A stretch of DNA of 46,827 bases, taken from positions 1 through 46,827 of the forward strand of contig JALDRG010000021.1 in the NCBI GenBank assembly GCA_031315995.1, written 5' to 3'. Under the pieces are notes generated by a model. It was not told where the DNA came from and made no database searches. It saw only the letters and a program-made list of their open reading frames with translations. The DNA is from Nitrospira sp. Lineage in GTDB: Bacteria > Nitrospirota > Nitrospiria > Nitrospirales > Nitrospiraceae. Made by a program: the position numbers and the translations under genes. This document shows positions 33,884-42,654 of the stretch, piece after piece; the first letter of the stretch is position 1, and each line of letters opens with the position of its first letter.

Positions 33884-35278
33884 GTGGCACACACTATCAC
33901 CCATTTATTCCTGACTCGGATCTTGTCCGCGGTTCTTGTCTCCTGCATGGGCTCGCCGGCACTCCTGGCAAGCGAGACACACAAACTGGAGGGGATTGGC
34001 TCTGAAGGGATCTCCCGCTCCACACACGGCGCATCGCGAATCAACCTCCCGGCCCTCATCGCAGAATTGGACCAGGCAAGTCCCGAGATCAAGGCAGCCC
34101 GTCAACGATGGGAGGCGGCGAAGGCGATCGTCCCGCAAGTGCAAACACTCCCCGACCCGACGGTAAAGCTGGGCTATCAACGGATGCCGATGAGGGAGCC
34201 CCTACAAGGGGCCATGTACGGATTCGGTCAAGAGATTCCCTTTCCCGGCAAACTCCGCCTCAAAGGGGAAGTCGCTCAACGTGAGGCCGACCGGATTGAA
34301 CAAGAATATGTGGCCGTACGGCTTCGCCTCATTGCCCGGCTCAAAGAAGCGTATTTTGATTTGCATTTCATCCATGACGCGATCGAGATCGTCGAACGGA
34401 ACAAAATCCTCCTGATGCAGTTCGAGAAAACAGCCAAGTCGCGATATGCCGTCGGCCAGGCCGCGCAGCAAGACGTGTTCCGTGCGCAGGTGGAGATTTC
34501 CCGAGTCCTGGATCGTCTCGCGGTGCTGGATCAGCAAAAGGAGAGCCTGCATGCCGCCATCAACCGGCTCTTGAACCAGCCGCCCGCCGGCCCACTCGGA
34601 GCCCCGGAAGAAATCCAGATGACGATGTTGACGCTACCCTTGCCGGCGCTGAGTCAACGCGCGGACGAGTTCTCGCCGATTCTGCAGGCCTCCGCCAAGG
34701 GGGTGGAACGGGGTGAGCAGGCCGTGGCCCTCGCCCGCCGGGAGTACTATCCGGATTTTGACGTGAGCGCCCTCGGCCTGCACAACGACCGCATCAATGA
34801 GCACGGCTTTCAGGTGATGCTCGGCATTCGCCTGCCCCTCTATTACACGACCAAACAACGACAGGCGGTGAGACAGGCGTTGGCTGAAACCACCGAAGCG
34901 CGGGAGAGCCTCACCAACACGCGGCAGGATCTCCTGTTTCGGGTGAAGGATGATTTCGTCCAGGCCCAACGGGCCGAACGGCTCGTCGCAATTCTGCGCG
35001 ACGCGATCATCCCGCAAGCCACCCTGGCGCTCCGAGCCTCCCAGTCCGGTTATGGTGTCGGCAAAGTGGATTTCCTCACGCTGCTGAATAGTTTGCTCAC
35101 CTTGCAGGAGAGCGAACTCGAATTGCATGGTGAAATGGTGGCGCACGAGAAGGCGCTCGCGAGATTGGAGGAAGTGACCGGTGGCCCATTGACGATCTCC
35201 GGTTCCCCTCTGCCCGGCGATGGTGCGGGGATGTCGAACGGTGCAGAGCGGATCACAGAAGGAGCACTGCACCCATGA
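33884..35278 (+). CDS. cusC: CusC-type outer-membrane efflux protein (TolC family)
   Basis: 464 residues from the GTG at 33884, chosen because TGGAGGTGTTGTC precedes it and a signal peptide follows (about residues 8-28); the frame is open upstream. Two outer-membrane-factor repeats are present, with long heptad-type helices (RLKEAYFDLHFIHDAIEIVE, ADRIEQEYVAVRLRLIARL) and the typical SGYGVGKVDFLTLLNSLLTL near the C-terminus. It would form the trimeric channel that passes Cu(I)/Ag(I) from CusBA out of the cell. cusB starts four bases before its end. A truncated relative lies at 615-1178. Confidence 0.9.
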   Translation: MAHTITHLFLTRILSAVLVSCMGSPALLASETHKLEGIGSEGISRSTHGASRINLPALIAELDQASPEIKAARQRWEAAKAIVPQVQTLPDPTVKLGYQRMPMREPLQGAMYGFGQEIPFPGKLRLKGEVAQREADRIEQEYVAVRLRLIARLKEAYFDLHFIHDAIEIVERNKILLMQFEKTAKSRYAVGQAAQQDVFRAQVEISRVLDRLAVLDQQKESLHAAINRLLNQPPAGPLGAPEEIQMTMLTLPLPALSQRADEFSPILQASAKGVERGEQAVALARREYYPDFDVSALGLHNDRINEHGFQVMLGIRLPLYYTTKQRQAVRQALAETTEARESLTNTRQDLLFRVKDDFVQAQRAERLVAILRDAIIPQATLALRASQSGYGVGKVDFLTLLNSLLTLQESELELHGEMVAHEKALARLEEVTGGPLTISGSPLPGDGAGMSNGAERITEGALHP

Positions 35279-36504
35279 CGCGCCCAACGGTTGTCGCCGG
35301 CGTGGCGCTCGTGGTGGTGATTGGCCTCGCGGCCGCGTTCTGGATCGTGACCCGCGAACAGGGGCCACCGTCAACTGAACTGCCGAAGGAATCCAGCTCT
35401 GACATGCTTACCATGGAGCAATCCATCGAGAGGCCGATGCCGGCTCCAAAAGGGCATGACGAGCACGCCGCGCAGGACATGCCGGATGCCAACCTGATGA
35501 CGATCGCGCCGGAACGGCTCCAAACCATCGGCGTGAAATTCCAAGAAGCGACGCGCCGCCCGCTCGATAAGATCATTCGCACTGTGGGGCGCGTGGAGAT
35601 CGACGAGCGCTTGGTGGGGCGCGTGAACCTCAAATTTGAAGGATGGATCGAGGAACTGCGCGTGAGCGCGATCGGTGATCACGTTAAAACAGGGCAGATC
35701 TTGTTCACCATCTACAGCCCAGATTTGGTGGCGACCCAAGAGGAGTACTTGTTGGCGCTCCAGAGTTACCGGGAACTGGGACAGAGCGAATTCCCCGAGG
35801 TGGCCAGAGGTGCCAAGGAGCTACTGGACGCCACCCGCCGTCGGCTTCAGTTGTGGGACATTCGGAAAAACCATATTCAGGATTTGGAGCGGACCGGCAC
35901 GGTCTTGCGGACGCTGCCGATCCATTCGCCCGCCACGGGCACCGTGATTCGCATGGAGGCCAGAACCGGAACCTTCGTAACGCCGGGCACGGAGCTCTAC
36001 TTCATCGCCGATCTTTCCCGCATCTGGGTTCAGGCCGACATCTACGAGTATGAATTGCCCTCCATCAAGGTGGGACAAGGCGCGAGCGTGACGCTGTCCT
36101 ACGATCCGAACACGAAGCTGCATGGCCATGTGGCCTTCATCTATCCAACGCTTGACCCTCAGACACGCACGGTGAAGGTGCGGTTCGAGCTGGACAACCC
36201 GGGCGAGATACTCAAGCCTGGGATGTACGCCAACGTAGAGCTGAAGATCCCGCTTGGCACCAAACTCGTCGTCCCGAGAGATGCCATTCTCGAGTCTGGG
36301 GAACGGCAACTGCTCTTCATTCACCATGGAGGCGGGCAGCTGGAATGGCGGAGCGTGAAACTGGGCGCGAAGGCCGGCGACTGGCTGGAAGTGATCGAGG
36401 GCCTGAAGGAAGGGGAGCACGTTGTGACGGGGGCCAACTTCCTGATCGATTCCGAAAGTCAACTGAAGGCCGCGGTCGGCGGCATGGCGGGCATGAAACA
36501 CTGA
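35275..36504 (+). CDS. cusB: CusB-type periplasmic adaptor of RND efflux
   Basis: 409 residues. An N-terminal hydrophobic anchor or signal (about 5-24) is followed by a His/Met-containing stretch (about 45-75) that may bind metal. The family blocks come in order: VGRVEIDERLVGRVNLKFEG, GWIEELRVSAIGDHVKTGQI (lipoyl-like), a helical hairpin (about 150-205), SPATGTVIRMEARTGTFV, and a beta-barrel with RTVKVRFELDNPGEILKPGM. It links the inner-membrane CusA trimer to CusC and, in the E. coli system, delivers metal to CusA. ATGA overlap with cusC indicates coupling. The C-terminus is slightly Met-rich (GGMAGMKH). Confidence 0.92.
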   Translation: MTRPTVVAGVALVVVIGLAAAFWIVTREQGPPSTELPKESSSDMLTMEQSIERPMPAPKGHDEHAAQDMPDANLMTIAPERLQTIGVKFQEATRRPLDKIIRTVGRVEIDERLVGRVNLKFEGWIEELRVSAIGDHVKTGQILFTIYSPDLVATQEEYLLALQSYRELGQSEFPEVARGAKELLDATRRRLQLWDIRKNHIQDLERTGTVLRTLPIHSPATGTVIRMEARTGTFVTPGTELYFIADLSRIWVQADIYEYELPSIKVGQGASVTLSYDPNTKLHGHVAFIYPTLDPQTRTVKVRFELDNPGEILKPGMYANVELKIPLGTKLVVPRDAILESGERQLLFIHHGGGQLEWRSVKLGAKAGDWLEVIEGLKEGEHVVTGANFLIDSESQLKAAVGGMAGMKH

Positions 36505-36549
36505 TTACGTGAAGGGCGCAAAACAACGAGTCAATGAAGGAGTGCGGCC

Positions 36550-36594
36550 ATGCAATACCCCGCACGCATCAGTGATGACTCAGCACAGGTTTGA
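36550..36594 (+). promoter_or_regulatory. leader peptide before cusA
   Basis: A 14-codon frame, MQYPARISDDSAQV, preceded by GAAGGAG at a good distance, ends with TGA two bases (CC) before the cusA ATG. cusA itself has no evident ribosome binding site. The TGA-CC-start junction is the same as before both sigma genes. Translational coupling is a reasonable inference. Confidence 0.45.
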
Positions 36595-36596
36595 CC

Positions 36597-39500
36597 ATGG
36601 TTGAACGCATCATCGAATTCAGCGCGAGAAACCGGTTCATCGTGTTTCTCCTGATCTTCGGTCTGGCGGCAGCCGGGCTGTGGGCCATGAAGCACACGCC
36701 GGTGGATGCCATCCCCGATCTGTCGGACACACAGGTCATCGTGTACGCGAAGTGGCCAGGTCGGTCCCCAGATCTCGTCGAGGACCAGGTCACCTACCCG
36801 ATCGTCACGGCCCTCCTCTCGGCCCCGAACGTCACCGTCGTTCGGGGCATCTCCGACTTTGGGTATTCCTACGTCTATGTCCTCTTCAAGGACGGGACCG
36901 ATATCTACTGGGGGCGCTCTCGAGTCCTTGAATACCTGAGCCAACTCGCGGGGCGCCTGCCGGAAGGCGTCACGCCGCAACTGGGGCCCGACGCGACCGC
37001 GGTGGGCTGGGTGTTTGAGTATGCGCTCGTGGATGAGACCGGCCAGCACACTCAGGCCGACCTCCGTTCATTCCAGGACTGGTACCTCCGCTATTGGCTG
37101 CTCAGCGTCGAAGGCGTGGCTGAAGTGGCCAGTGTCGGGGGCTTCGTGCGCCAATATCAGATCAACCTCGATCCAACCAAAGTCCTTGCCTACAAACTCT
37201 CGCTTCCGCACATCGTGGAGACCGTTCGACAGAGCAACGAAGACGTCGGAGGCCGCGTCCTGGAATTCTCCGGCGTTGAGTACATGATTCGCGGCCGTGG
37301 CTACATCACGTCCGTCGCCGACATCGACAAGATCGCGGTGGGGGTAAACGAAAACGGTACGCCGATTCTGTTGCGCGACGTGGCAACCGTCCGGCTCGGC
37401 CCCGACATGCGCCGCGGACTGGTCGAACTGAACGGCGAGAGAGAAGTGACCGGCGGCATCATCGTCATGCGATTTGGCCAGAATGCGCTCACCGTGATCG
37501 AACGCGTCAAGGCCAAGCTCAAAGACCTGGAATCGGCCATGCCGAAGGGCGTGAAGGTGGTGATTACCTATGATCGCAGCGACCTGATCAAGGAATCCAT
37601 CGCGACGGCCCAGGAAAACCTCATCGAGGAACTCGTCATCGTCTCGGTGCTCATCATAGGCTTTCTCCTCCACTTCGGCTCGGCGCTCATCCCGATCATC
37701 ACCTTGCCGCTGGCCATCTTGATCTCGTTCATCCCCTTCTACTTCATGGGCATCGGCATGAACATCATGTCGATCGGCGGCATCATCGTCGCGGTCGGGG
37801 ATATGGTCGATGCGTCCATTGTGATGGTGGACAACGCGCATCGGCGGCTGGAGGAGTGGGAAGGGGGGGGTCGCGTGGGCGACCGGACGCAGGTGCTCAT
37901 TGATTCGGCCAAAGAAGTCGGTCCGGCCATCTTTGCGTCGCTCCTCGTGATTGCGATCGCGTTCATGCCGGTCTTTACGCTGGAGGCCCAGGAAGGGAGA
38001 CTGTTCAAGCCGCTCGCCTGGGCGAAGAATCTGGCGATCGCGACGAGCGCGGTCGTGGCGATCACGCTGATCCCAGCGTTGCTCACGCTCTTCATCCGCG
38101 GACGGATCATTCCCGAGCAACGGAATCCCGTCAGTGTCGCGCTGCAATGGGTCTATGGGCCGGTCCTTCGGGTGGCGCTTCGGGCCCGGTGGATCGTCGT
38201 GGTCGTGGCGGTGGCCCTGACCCTGGGGACGATCCCGGCGTTTCTGGGCCTGGGGTCTGAGTTCATGCCGCCGCTCGAGGAGGGGACCATCCTCTACATG
38301 CCGACGACGTTGCCGGGGCTCTCGGTCACGGAGGCGAGTCGACTCCTGCAAATCATGGACAAGAAGCTCAAGGACTTCCCTGAAGTGGAACGGGTGTTCG
38401 GCAAGGCGGGCCGGGCGGAGACCTCGACCGATCCAGCGCCCTTCAGCATGATGGAAGTGGTGGTGATGTTGACACCCAAGGAGCGCTGGCGGCCCGGGGT
38501 GACCTACGAGAGTCTGGTCGAGGAGATGGATAAATCCCTGCAGCTGCCGGGCGTCACCAATGCCTGGACGATGCCGATCAAGGGCCGCCTGGACATGCTC
38601 ACGACCGGCATCCGCACGCCCGTCGGCCTCAAGGTTCTGGGGCCCGACCTGAAAGAGATCGAGCGCATCGGCAAACATATGGAGATGGTCTTCAGGGACG
38701 TGCCGGGGACTCGCAGCGTCTATGCCGAACGGGTCTTTGGCGGGTACTACCTGGATTTTGACATTAACCGGACGGAGATCGCGCGCTATGGGCTCACGAT
38801 TGGGGATGTGGGTCGCGTGATCGAATCAGCGGTAGGAGGCGAAAACATCTCGACCACGATCGAAGGCCGCGAACGGTACCCGATCAACGTGCGATATCTG
38901 CGCGAGCTGCGCGATGATCCCGAAAAGCTCCGGCGGGTCCTCGTGGACACGCCGACCGGCGCGCAGGTCCCCCTGGCCCAGCTCGCCACGCTGCGGTTCA
39001 AGGACGGACCGCCGGCAATCCGGGACGAGAACGGGATGCTTGCGGGGTATGTCTTCGTGGACATGACTGGGCGCGATGTGGGGAGCTACGTGGAAGATCT
39101 CAAGCAGGTGGTACGCGAAAAGGTCTCGCTTCCCACGGGGTACACGGTCCTCTGGTCCGGCCAGTACGAATATATGCAGCGCGTGCGGGAGCGGCTGACG
39201 ATCTTCATTCCCCTCACGCTCGCCATCATCTTCGTGCTGTACTACTTCACCTTCCGGTCAGTCGCGCAAACCCTGATGGTCATGCTCGGAGTCCCGCTGT
39301 CCATGGTGGGAGGGATCTGGGCGCTCAGCCTGCTTGACTACAACGTGAGTATCGCCGTGTGGGTCGGGCTGATCGCACTGGCCGGGGTCGGAGCCGAGAC
39401 CAGCGCGATCATGCTCGCGTATTTAGACGAAGCCTGTGCTCGTCGGAAAAAGACTGGTACGCTCCGCACCCTCTCTGATCTGTTCGAAACGGTCCAGCAA

Positions 39501-39764
39501 GGGGCGTTGGAACGCATCCGGCCGGTGACCATGACCTCGCTCGCCAACATTCTCGGACTAATGCCGGTCATGTGGGCCACAGGGACCGGCGCCGACGTGA
39601 TGAAGCGGATCGCTGCCCCCATGGTCGGTGGGATCTTCACCGCGATGCTCCTGACCCTGGTGGTGATCCCATCGATCTATGTCATCTGGCGGTGGCAGAC
39701 GGAGGTCAAGCGGGAAGGGACAACAGACGTGGGGCAAGAAGCGAGAGGAGGAGATCACGTATGA
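36597..39764 (+). CDS. cusA: CusA-type heavy-metal RND efflux pump
   Basis: 1055 residues from the ATG at 36597, full length for the HME-RND family. An N-terminal membrane helix (about 13-32), a large porter domain starting HTPVDAIPDLSDTQVIVYAK, a TM4 segment with IIVAVGDMVDASIVMVDNAH, a second membrane half and the closing MTSLANILGLMPVMWATGTG then DVMKRIAAPM all match CusA. The TM4 residues resemble CusA (monovalent Cu/Ag) more than CzcA, which has an Asp/Glu pair in a DFG motif; I therefore favour Cu(I)/Ag(I). It uses the proton gradient to drive metal from periplasm (or cytoplasm) through CusC. Co-transcribed with cusB and overlapping the next small gene by four bases. Confidence 0.92.
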   Translation: MVERIIEFSARNRFIVFLLIFGLAAAGLWAMKHTPVDAIPDLSDTQVIVYAKWPGRSPDLVEDQVTYPIVTALLSAPNVTVVRGISDFGYSYVYVLFKDGTDIYWGRSRVLEYLSQLAGRLPEGVTPQLGPDATAVGWVFEYALVDETGQHTQADLRSFQDWYLRYWLLSVEGVAEVASVGGFVRQYQINLDPTKVLAYKLSLPHIVETVRQSNEDVGGRVLEFSGVEYMIRGRGYITSVADIDKIAVGVNENGTPILLRDVATVRLGPDMRRGLVELNGEREVTGGIIVMRFGQNALTVIERVKAKLKDLESAMPKGVKVVITYDRSDLIKESIATAQENLIEELVIVSVLIIGFLLHFGSALIPIITLPLAILISFIPFYFMGIGMNIMSIGGIIVAVGDMVDASIVMVDNAHRRLEEWEGGGRVGDRTQVLIDSAKEVGPAIFASLLVIAIAFMPVFTLEAQEGRLFKPLAWAKNLAIATSAVVAITLIPALLTLFIRGRIIPEQRNPVSVALQWVYGPVLRVALRARWIVVVVAVALTLGTIPAFLGLGSEFMPPLEEGTILYMPTTLPGLSVTEASRLLQIMDKKLKDFPEVERVFGKAGRAETSTDPAPFSMMEVVVMLTPKERWRPGVTYESLVEEMDKSLQLPGVTNAWTMPIKGRLDMLTTGIRTPVGLKVLGPDLKEIERIGKHMEMVFRDVPGTRSVYAERVFGGYYLDFDINRTEIARYGLTIGDVGRVIESAVGGENISTTIEGRERYPINVRYLRELRDDPEKLRRVLVDTPTGAQVPLAQLATLRFKDGPPAIRDENGMLAGYVFVDMTGRDVGSYVEDLKQVVREKVSLPTGYTVLWSGQYEYMQRVRERLTIFIPLTLAIIFVLYYFTFRSVAQTLMVMLGVPLSMVGGIWALSLLDYNVSIAVWVGLIALAGVGAETSAIMLAYLDEACARRKKTGTLRTLSDLFETVQQGALERIRPVTMTSLANILGLMPVMWATGTGADVMKRIAAPMVGGIFTAMLLTLVVIPSIYVIWRWQTEVKREGTTDVGQEARGGDHV

Positions 39765-40018
39765 AGAGCGCTCAGATGAGTTGGAGATGGGCCATCGCGA
39801 TCGGGCTATTGATGCTGAATCTCGTGATCGGATTGTGGCCGATGCTCAGGCCTTCGTCCGCGCAGGAGCCCAAGCGATTCGTGTACAAGGTGATCGATGT
39901 CCCGGGAGATACTCACGCCTTGCAAACGACCCTAAATGAGTACGGCAGCGGGGGATGGCAGCTTGTGGCTGTGGCGATGGGAGAGATTCAAGTCCCGCGA
40001 TTGATCTTTCAAAAGTAA
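39761..40018 (+). CDS. small DUF4177-like exported or anchored protein
   Basis: 85 residues; the ATG overlaps the cusA stop (ATGA). A hydrophobic N-terminal segment (about 8-28) ends near SSAQEP, so it is exported or anchored. The remainder, KRFVYKVIDVP followed by LQTTLNEYGSGGWQLVAV, resembles the small DUF4177 fold, whose members typically have YK(V)V at the start and a GWEL/GWQL core. Function unknown. Tight coupling to cusA suggests an accessory role in the pump operon. Confidence 0.6.
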   Translation: MKSAQMSWRWAIAIGLLMLNLVIGLWPMLRPSSAQEPKRFVYKVIDVPGDTHALQTTLNEYGSGGWQLVAVAMGEIQVPRLIFQK

Positions 40019-40071
40019 GTGCCTATGGCGGTTCGGCGCTTCTGGCACCTCAGCGCAATGGCTCTTTGGCC

Positions 40072-40119
40072 ATGAGCATGAGAACCGGAGGACCGATCAT
40101 CCAGGAAGGGACGTCCTGA
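40072..40119 (+). promoter_or_regulatory. conserved leader peptide before sigma factor, right copy
   Basis: Frame MSMRTGGPIIQEGTS, ending with TGA two bases before the GTG of the sigma gene. It matches the left copy (MRTIGQIIQGRNS) in peptide and junction, and the surrounding bases (TTGGCCAT-AGCATGAGAAC) are also kept. The two-base spacing and shared codons suggest translational coupling or an attenuation-type leader. Confidence 0.5.
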
Positions 40120-40121
40120 CC

Positions 40122-40712
40122 GTGTCCACAAATCTGAAATCACATGGTGTCAGAAATCTGATGAATCTAGACGTTGCCGGAATCCTGATCGAGAATCCGC
40201 GCACCTTCCTTCGCTTCCTCGCCCATCATCTGGGAAGTATGGATACCGCGGAGGAAGTCCTCCAGCAATTCTGCCTTCAAGCCGTCAGTAAATCATCAGA
40301 TATCAAAAAACGAGAGAGTATTCCGCGATGGCTGTATCGGGTCCTGAGCAGTACCCTGGCTCATTATTATCGTGCTCAAACGTCCACGCTCCGGGGTAAG
40401 GCTGAATATGCCCGACTGCAATCTGCGCTCTTACACGAATTTGCTGCAGAGCCCGAATCGGTGTGCACATGTTTCTATGAGCTTCTCCCCACACTCAAAC
40501 CCGAGTACGCTGAGGTGTTACGCCGGATCGATCTTCGCGGAGAATCACGAGCCAAAGTAGCGGAGGACTTGGGCATTACCTTGAATCTGGTCAGAGTGCG
40601 TCTCCATCGGGCTCGACAGGCTCTACGGAACGCACTCCTCGCGTCGTGCAAGGGCTGCGAGCACGCGTTTATGAACTGTGAATGTGTCGTCAACGGAAGT
40701 AAACCAGTTTGA
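40122..40712 (+). CDS. ECF sigma factor with Cys-rich metal-sensing tail (CorE-like), copy 2
   Basis: 196 residues, GTG start at 40122. Paralogue of 1181-1777, alike along the full length: SHGVR-LMNLD start, region 2 (DTAEEVLQQFCLQAV, WLYRVLSSTLAHYYRAQ), linker CxC (VCTCFYELLP), region 4 (LKPEYAEVLRRIDLRGES, VAEDLGITLNLVRVRLHRAR) and Cys-rich tail SCKGCEHAFMNCEC. The tail has four Cys and one His where copy 1 has five Cys and two His, so the two may respond to different metals or concentrations, as CorE and CorE2 do in Myxococcus. It follows the cusCBA operon and precedes the small-protein module at 41539-42882. No anti-sigma gene is adjacent. Confidence 0.85.
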   Translation: MSTNLKSHGVRNLMNLDVAGILIENPRTFLRFLAHHLGSMDTAEEVLQQFCLQAVSKSSDIKKRESIPRWLYRVLSSTLAHYYRAQTSTLRGKAEYARLQSALLHEFAAEPESVCTCFYELLPTLKPEYAEVLRRIDLRGESRAKVAEDLGITLNLVRVRLHRARQALRNALLASCKGCEHAFMNCECVVNGSKPV

Positions 40713-40725
40713 ATGATGTGCGCAT

Positions 40726-40760
40726 GGAAACTGTAATGCTGCGAGCTAAACTCCGTCTTC
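40726..40760 (+). promoter_or_regulatory. conserved element downstream of sigma gene, right copy
   Basis: Partner of 1795-1829: starts GGAAACTGTAATGCTGCGAG and ends CTCCGTCTTC. It lies 14 bases after the sigma stop in non-coding DNA. After it, 40761-40985 has nothing I recognise except the likely edge of the following IS fragment. Possible promoter or RNA element read by the sigma factor. Confidence 0.4.
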
Positions 40761-40985
40761 TAGTCAAGAGGATATTCGATGCCAAAGTTTAGCTTTGGAA
40801 GAGGCCGCATCTATTGCCAATTGTGGCATTACGCAACAGCCTAATCGGCACACTGCCGCCTTTTTCCACCATGCATCAATACCAGAGGAGGGAAATGAGC
40901 CGTTGAGCCGACACCAAACGATACGATGAGGAATTTGATCGACAGTACAGTGCCTCCTCTTTTTCCGTAATAGCTGGGAATTGCC

Positions 40986-41360
40986 ATGATCGAACACAAG
41001 GTCGTTCGGACAAAGTTGGCCCTGTTAGAGCTGACAAAGCAACTGGGCAATGTATCAAAGGCTTGTCAGTTGATGGGCTATAGCCGGGATAGCTTCTATC
41101 GAATCAAGCGACGGTACGAGGTCGGTGGCGAAGCGGCGCTGGAAGAGACCGCTCGGAAGAAGCCTCTCTTAAAGAACCGAGTGCTACCGGCCATTGAGCA
41201 CGCTGTTGTACAGATAGCGTTTGATCAGCCTGCCTGGGGTCCGGTTCGTGTGGACAACGATCTCCGCGAACAGAGACTCCCGATCTCCCCCGCAGGTGTT
41301 CGATGTGTCTGGATCCGACATGGGCTGGAGACGAAGCAAAAACGGATGAAAACACAATAA
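40986..41360 (+). mobile_element. IS481-type transposase, N-terminal fragment
   Basis: 124-residue frame with a helix-turn-helix start ([34 protein letters not shown]) and the linker part ([40 protein letters not shown]) usual for IS481-like transposases of about 340 residues. The DDE catalytic domain is absent; the frame stops after KRMKTQ. It separates the right sigma gene from the small genes that would otherwise follow it directly, as on the left side. Inactive by itself. Confidence 0.75.
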
Positions 41361-41367
41361 GTAAGCC

Positions 41368-41394
41368 AAGGCCTCCATGGAGAGGTCCTTTTTT
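41368..41394 (+). terminator. possible intrinsic terminator after the IS481 fragment
   Basis: AAGGCCTCC-ATG-GAGAGGTCCTT can fold into a stem of about eight pairs with one bulge and is followed by six T residues in total. It lies directly after the transposase fragment. Weak stem; prediction only. The stretch to 41538 holds no other recognised feature. Confidence 0.35.
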
Positions 41395-41538
41395 GAGAGA
41401 AACCAACCCACGGCTTTGAACGCAGCCGGGTTGGACGCAACCGTACGAGAGGGGTCACGCGTGTGCTCCAGCGCGGTGTTGTCTGTCAGGTCAAATATCA
41501 ACCAGGACCACCAGGTCGGTATTGAATGTGTGGCTCTC

Positions 41539-41727
41539 ATGATGGGGATGCGTGGGTCCAATTGGGCTGGATTTTTCATGATGGTGATCTTTCTCATTGT
41601 TCATGAGCCGATATTTCTGTTCGTGTGGTCTGACTCCAACATTCTGTGGGCGCTTCCGATTGCCGCCTACGTCATTATTGCCGTTGTGTTGTTAATACGG
41701 GGAGGTCCAGCTCGCGACGACGCCTGA
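41539..41727 (+). CDS. small two-span membrane protein
   Basis: 62 residues from the ATG at 41539 (a second ATG follows at once). The frame is open upstream to 41377, but that part is low-quality sequence near the IS relic. Two hydrophobic segments: WAGFFMMVIFLIVHEPIFLF and ILWALPIAAYVIIAVVLLI, with a short basic/acidic tail (RGGPARDDA). No family recognised. It may be an envelope component of the right sigma module. No strong ribosome binding site is visible. Confidence 0.4.
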   Translation: MMGMRGSNWAGFFMMVIFLIVHEPIFLFVWSDSNILWALPIAAYVIIAVVLLIRGGPARDDA

Positions 41728-41795
41728 TCGTTTTTCACGCGTGCGCTCAGCAGAGGCAGTGAATGGGTCCCTGCACTTACCAAGGAGGACATACG

Positions 41796-42118
41796 ATGCG
41801 ACAGATTATGAGGTTGGCTTCCGTTTTTATCGCCTTCTCATTGGTCCTTGCGACGCAGAGCATCGCTGCGACAGGTCCTGAGCCTGGGATTGCCAAAGGG
41901 AATCATCAGGAACTCGCGATGTACTACGCCGATCAAGCCCAGGATTTTAAGGCGAAGGCGCGGTTCTGGGACAATACCGCGGAGTCCTACGAACATCATC
42001 CAGAGCTTTATAAGTCCAGTGACATTGCCGTCAGATTGCCAGAAACTATAGGAAGATGGCCGATGAGGCCGCGGCATTGGCGAGTGAACACTTGAGTCTA
42101 ACGCGCAAGGGCCCGTAG
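41796..42118 (+). pseudogene. small helical exported protein, frameshifted copy
   Basis: The ATG at 41796 has AAGGAGG upstream. A signal peptide (about residues 1-27) is followed by KGNHQELAMYYADQAQDFKA and SYEHHPELYKSSD, matching the gene at 2055-2396. The continuation (HCRQIARNYRKMADEAAALA, then LTRKGP) is in another frame from about 42023 to the TAG at 42116. A one-base shift near 42010-42022 would restore the full protein. Unrepaired, the frame ends at 42095 with unrelated residues. Whether this is a true mutation or a sequencing error cannot be told; the rest is well conserved. Confidence 0.7.
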
Positions 42119-42280
42119 GCAGCGAGGTCAGATCAAGTCTCTGTTCGAGAGGAGCCGAGCAGGGGAGCTACGCCGGGGCGATCTGCATTCACAACTGATG
42201 CGAAGAGATGCCTCGGCGTCTCTCTAGGTTTCGGATTGTCGATCTGCAAAAGGCCCATTACTCGGAGGAAGGGAGCGCCT

Positions 42281-42619
42281 ATGAAGATTTCGAGGCCGCT
42301 CACATGGTGCATCCTGTTATTCATCGTGGCGGTCATGGCCTGTTCGACGGGTCCGCCGCGTGAACTGATTGAACGGAACGATCACAGTGGACTGGCGAGC
42401 TGGTATGAGCAGGAAGCCCTGCGCTTGCGCGGCAAGGCAGAAGACATGCGTCGGATGGGTGATCGATACGCAGCCCACGAGTATCCGCTTTCTCCAAAAG
42501 AGTCCAAAGGAGAGCTGCTCAGGCATTGCCGCGACTTTATGCACTATTACACGAAAGCCGCTGAAGAAGCGGAAGCTCTCGCCAAACTGCATCGCGAACA
42601 AGAAGTGGCCATTCCCTGA
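42281..42619 (+). CDS. small helical lipoprotein
   Basis: 112 residues. The signal peptide ends in a lipobox-like VMACS (Cys at about residue 21), so it is probably a lipoprotein. The mature part (ERNDHSGLASWYEQEALRLR, then HCRDFMHYYTKAAEEAEALA) shares the spacing of DH/NH-x-L-xx-YY/WY-xxQA and the later HC motif with the proteins at 2055 and 41796, so it is a distant member of the same unnamed helical family. CGGAGGAAGGGAG lies upstream. It is the second such gene in the right sigma module. Confidence 0.65.
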   Translation: MKISRPLTWCILLFIVAVMACSTGPPRELIERNDHSGLASWYEQEALRLRGKAEDMRRMGDRYAAHEYPLSPKESKGELLRHCRDFMHYYTKAAEEAEALAKLHREQEVAIP

Positions 42620-42654
42620 TTGAGAGCTCGCAGGATTCGGCAAGGATTCTATCC

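Noticed and set aside
37068..38678. Long 536-codon open frame on the minus strand
   Set aside because: It is wholly antisense to cusA; its Asp/His/Arg-rich composition is what the reverse complement of GC-rich coding DNA gives, and it has no recognisable domain.
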